From an uncultured Allobaculum sp. (GTDB taxonomy: Bacteria > Bacillota_I > Bacilli_A > Erysipelotrichales > Erysipelotrichaceae), in NCBI GenBank assembly GCA_910577085.1, contig CAJTLE010000063.1, positions 1 through 16,353 of the forward strand: a stretch of 16,353 nt of DNA, read 5' to 3'. A model generated the notes under the pieces. It made no database searches, was not told the DNA's origin, and worked only from the letters and a program-made list of their open reading frames with translations. The stretch's first letter is position 1. Every line of letters begins with the position of its first letter. Below are positions 13,785-16,353 of this stretch, piece after piece. Position numbers and translations under genes: made by a program.

Positions 13785-15542
13785 TTATTCAAGCTCCTTT
13801 CTCGACAACTGCGAAAGGGCAATTTCCTGATAAACCGGGCAGTTTTCCATCAGTTCATCATGAGTGCCTTTTCCGACAATTTCACCTTTATCCAGAACAA
13901 TGATTTCATCCGCATGGCGGATGGTGCCGATGCGCTGGGCGACGATGATTTTCGTCACATCTTTTTCGGCCTGTTCCAGTCCCTCACGCAAAGCGCGGTC
14001 GGTTTTGAAATCAAGGGCGGAGAAGGAATCGTCAAAGATTAAAATCTCCGGTTTGCGGGCCAGAGCACGGGCAATGGAAATACGCTGTTTCTGACCCCCG
14101 GAATAGTTCTGGCCGGACTGGGCCACGAAGCCATCGTATTTGTTTTCAACGCCTTCAATGAACTCATCGGCCTGCGCCAGTTTGGCGGCCTGTTCGATTT
14201 GTTCTTTGGAAATCGGCTTCTGGCCGTTGTCGCCAAACGCGATGTTATCGGCAATGGTTCCGGAGAACAGTGCCGCACTCTGCGAAATATAGCCAATCTT
14301 ATTGCGCAGGGCTTTTTCACTGTAGTCCTTGACATTGACGCCACCCACCAGGACTTCGCCGCTTGTCGCATCATAGAAGCGTGGGATCAGATTGACCAGC
14401 GTGGATTTACCGCAGCCGGTTGCTCCGATAATGGCCAGCGTCTGACCCGGTTTCACCGTAAAGCTGATGTCTTTGAGAACCGCTTCTTCAGCGCCAGGAT
14501 ATTCAAAGTTGACATGACGGAATTCCACTTCACCTTTTTCACCTGGAAGGCCTTCGGTTTTCGTACCATCTTCAATAGAAAGTTTGGTGTTGAGTACTTC
14601 CAGAATACGGCTGGCGGCAACAGAGGCTCTTGGCCAGAGAATGAAGATGACCACCAGCATCATGAAGGCCATAACAACCTGCATGGCATATTGCGAGAAG
14701 ACCATCATATCCGAGAACAGACTCAATCGACCGCCAATTGTGGCCTGATTGATCAGGATGGCTCCAATCCAGTAAATGGCTAAGGAAAGGCCGTTCATCA
14801 AAAGCTGAATCGTTGGCATCATGGTTGCCATGGTGCGCTGGGTAAAGAGGGTGTTGGAAGTCAGCTCTTTGTTGCTTTTTTCAAATTTGGCTTCCTGGTA
14901 CTGCTCGGCATTATAAGCGCGGACAATGCGCAAACCCGAGAGGTTTTCTCTGGCCGTGCGGTTGAGGTTGTCCGTTAAAATCTGCATCTTTTTGAATTTT
15001 GGCATGGCAATGATCAAAACCCCGGCCGCGAGTACCAGCAGCATGACGACCGCTGCTCCTGTTACTGCCAGCCATTCCCATTGCTTGGTCGAGATTTTGA
15101 AAATCGCCCACAGGCCGGTAATCGGGGCGCGCAAAAGCATCTGCATGCCCATGACAATGAACATCTGCACCTGCATGATGTCATTTGTTGAACGCGTAAT
15201 CAGCGACGCAGTCGAAAAGCGGCCCATTTCGGCCATGGAAAAGGTCTGGACTTTGTTAAAGAGCTCTTCGCGAAGCTTTCCCGCAAAGCCCGAGCCAATG
15301 CGCGCAAAACAGATCGCGCATACTACGGCCGCCGCAAAGGAACCCACCGCACAAAGCAGCATCATACCGCCCGCACGCAGAATTTCAGGCATCGTTGAGC
15401 CTTCGGTTTCAACCAGCGTCGTAATTTCAGCCATATAGTCTGGCATTGTCAGTTCCAGCCAAACCTGTATGAGAATAAAGATCAGCGCGATCAAAGAAAG
15501 CAGCCAGTCTTTTTTGGAAAAATCTTTGAGCAGCCGGATCAT
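13785..15542 (-). CDS. ABC exporter half-transporter (BmrC-like subunit, degenerate catalytic site)
   Basis: This is a 585-residue fused permease-ATPase of normal exporter size. Six membrane helices occupy about 12-305 (among them 14-32, 59-79, 131-148, 158-180, 250-265 and 285-303), with the cytoplasmic coupling segment RIVRAYNAE near 205-213. The ATPase has Walker A GATGCGKST (373-381), Q421 and the signature YSGGQ (480-484). Its Walker B is LIFDD, with aspartate D505 replacing the catalytic glutamate, and its switch histidine is replaced by glutamine (VAQR, Q536). Both losses fall in the same ATP site, as in heterodimeric multidrug exporters such as BmrCD and TM287/288, so this is the degenerate-site partner of the next gene. 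Its ATG overlaps the stop of the MarR gene (ATGA), with GGAGG about 10 nt upstream. Substrate is unknown; drugs or lipids are likely. Confidence 0.92.
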   Translation of the reverse strand: MIRLLKDFSKKDWLLSLIALIFILIQVWLELTMPDYMAEITTLVETEGSTMPEILRAGGMMLLCAVGSFAAAVVCAICFARIGSGFAGKLREELFNKVQTFSMAEMGRFSTASLITRSTNDIMQVQMFIVMGMQMLLRAPITGLWAIFKISTKQWEWLAVTGAAVVMLLVLAAGVLIIAMPKFKKMQILTDNLNRTARENLSGLRIVRAYNAEQYQEAKFEKSNKELTSNTLFTQRTMATMMPTIQLLMNGLSLAIYWIGAILINQATIGGRLSLFSDMMVFSQYAMQVVMAFMMLVVIFILWPRASVAASRILEVLNTKLSIEDGTKTEGLPGEKGEVEFRHVNFEYPGAEEAVLKDISFTVKPGQTLAIIGATGCGKSTLVNLIPRFYDATSGEVLVGGVNVKDYSEKALRNKIGYISQSAALFSGTIADNIAFGDNGQKPISKEQIEQAAKLAQADEFIEGVENKYDGFVAQSGQNYSGGQKQRISIARALARKPEILIFDDSFSALDFKTDRALREGLEQAEKDVTKIIVAQRIGTIRHADEIIVLDKGEIVGKGTHDELMENCPVYQEIALSQLSRKELE

Positions 15543-16144
15543 TCTTTCAGATCCTCCTTTCTTTTCTGTCCAGAAGACTGGATGTTCGAATCATCATCCA
15601 GACAATTTTTGAACGCTTCAATTTCCGTCTCCTGGGGCAGAGCGTCTTCCTGCTTCTTTTGGCCCGCTTCTTCAAAAAGAGGCGGCCTGTCCATCAAAGC
15701 AGATTGTGGAGGACATCCCATATCCTCTCTCATCACACTGCTGATGGCCTCAATGGTATCAAGGCAGTCAACAATCCGATCGTATCCGATCTGATCAATG
15801 GCCCGTCGGGTCACCTCGCCGATTTTTTGATGGGCTTCATGGAGCTCTTCTCTGCCCTTATCTGTCAGGGTCAGCAATGAACTGCGCCGATCATGAGGGT
15901 CCGTCTGTTTTTCAATCAGACCTTTGGTTTCCAGGGATCGCACAACCACGGCCATTCTGGCCGATGACACATGCAAAAGCTGTCCGATCTGCTTGCTCGA
16001 CATCGGATGATCGTGTTTAAACAGACAGATCATGACAGCTTTGGACCCTTCGGCAGAAGACTGAATTCGGGCAAAGGCTTCCGGGCGTGGACCGAGCTGA
16101 TGAATTTTTGTCATGATGGTCTGAATCTGTTCGGGCGTTGCCAT
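15539..16144 (-). CDS. MarR-family transcriptional regulator with extended C-terminal tail
   Basis: This is a 201-residue protein. Residues 10-145 match the MarR winged helix-turn-helix family: a helix-turn-helix in MSSKQIGQLLHVSSARMAVVVRSLETKGLIEKQ, followed by the wing DPHDRRSSLLTLTDKGREEL and a dimerisation helix. Residues 146-201 form an unusual polar, Glu/Lys/Gln-rich tail (EEAGQKKQEDALPQETEIE) absent from ordinary 140-150-residue members. Such regulators usually repress their own operon and release DNA when they bind a small toxic ligand. The gene is first in an operon with the two ABC exporter genes (4-nt overlap, then a 1-nt gap), so it most likely senses an exporter substrate. Two copies of a 13-bp palindrome about 45-75 bp upstream are probable operators. 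AAGGAG lies about 11 nt before the ATG. Confidence 0.9.
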   Translation of the reverse strand: MATPEQIQTIMTKIHQLGPRPEAFARIQSSAEGSKAVMICLFKHDHPMSSKQIGQLLHVSSARMAVVVRSLETKGLIEKQTDPHDRRSSLLTLTDKGREELHEAHQKIGEVTRRAIDQIGYDRIVDCLDTIEAISSVMREDMGCPPQSALMDRPPLFEEAGQKKQEDALPQETEIEAFKNCLDDDSNIQSSGQKRKEDLKE

Positions 16145-16189
16145 CGTTTTCTTTTCTCCTTTCGAATGTTTGATCTTCTTTTCATTTTC

Positions 16190-16218
16190 CTAACCCGGTT
16201 AGTAACTAACCCGGTTAG
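16190..16218. promoter_or_regulatory. paired 13-bp palindromes, probable MarR operator
   Basis: CTAACCCGGTTAG occurs twice, at 16190-16202 and 16206-16218, each symmetric around a central base, with a 16-bp centre-to-centre spacing. The short join (GTTAG, TAA, CTAAC) is itself symmetric. The element lies 46-74 bp upstream of the marR start codon, downstream of the AT-rich stretch that should carry the promoter, so a bound repressor would sit near the transcription start. Confidence 0.8.
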
Positions 16219-16295
16219 CTATTTTTATGATATTAAACAGTTAATATTTGATGTATTATATTGATAATAATTGTCTTATATTGTATCAATATATT
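16219..16295. promoter_or_regulatory. AT-rich promoter region with a 10-bp inverted repeat
   Basis: This stretch is strongly AT-rich. Perfect arms TATATTGATA (16257-16266) and TATCAATATA (16284-16293) flank a 17-bp spacer. Within it, TTGATA at 16261-16266 and TATCAA at 16284-16289 also read as a loosely promoter-like pair on either strand. A single promoter for marR could not be fixed with confidence. The repeat may be an operator or only a product of base composition. Confidence 0.4.
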
Positions 16296-16353
16296 ATGAA
16301 AAGATCTTCAGAATCAAAGTATTTAAAAACTGCTGAATACGCCAGGCAGATCG
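16296..16353 (+). CDS. possible start of a divergent gene, cut by the window edge
   Basis: An open frame beginning at ATG 16296 runs to the edge and encodes MKRSSESKYLKTAEYARQI. The residues are plausible for the N-terminus of a small DNA-binding protein (KTAEYARQI resembles the first helix of some helix-turn-helix proteins), but 19 residues are too few to judge. No ribosome binding site precedes the ATG. It would be divergent from marR. Confidence 0.25.
   Translation, partial: MKRSSESKYLKTAEYARQI

Overview
The window looks like chromosomal DNA of a low-to-moderate GC member of the Bacillota. Most genes have strong AGGAGG-type ribosome binding sites, and rho-independent terminators and SdpR/SdpI, HxlR and BmrC/BmrD-like families are present. 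Gene content and protein style would suit the Erysipelotrichia, but that is an impression, since no rRNA or marker gene is in view. There are 13 complete or near-complete protein genes and one possible partial gene at the right edge. I saw no tRNA, rRNA, CRISPR array, transposase or phage gene.

Layout. Bases 1-144 hold a GC-richer edge segment of unknown nature. A Sel1-repeat protein (minus) is divergent from an IscA/HesB-type iron-sulfur protein (plus) that carries an unusual tandem His/Cys metal-binding tail. Next is an HxlR-type regulator lacking the usual sensor cysteine, and then a bidirectional terminator. Bases 2077-7235 are a minus-strand block: a UPF0158-GNAT fusion, a 1039-residue primase-helicase of the TOTE type, and a DUF1848 protein with a CX3CX2C motif. 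A roughly 400-bp divergent intergenic region separates this block from a translationally coupled HAD phosphatase and MATE exporter pair (plus). A second bidirectional terminator follows.

The right third is all minus strand. It holds an sdpR-sdpI-like autorepressor and immunity pair without a visible toxin gene. It also holds a tightly packed marR-ABC-ABC operon (4-nt overlap, then a 1-nt gap). That operon encodes a heterodimeric multidrug-type exporter preceded by two copies of a 13-bp palindrome that probably bind its own MarR regulator.

How the genes work together. Three units look like stress or toxicant defence: MarR with the ABC exporter, HAD with MATE, and SdpR with SdpI. The most unusual items are four. 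The primase-helicase has a primase domain that appears to have lost catalytic residues. The ABC half-transporter has an insertion of about 285 residues between its first two membrane helices. The IscA-like protein has three 14-residue metal-binding repeats. The intergenic DNA at 9828-9883 is four 14-bp tandem units. All functional statements rest on motif recognition by eye; no database search was possible.
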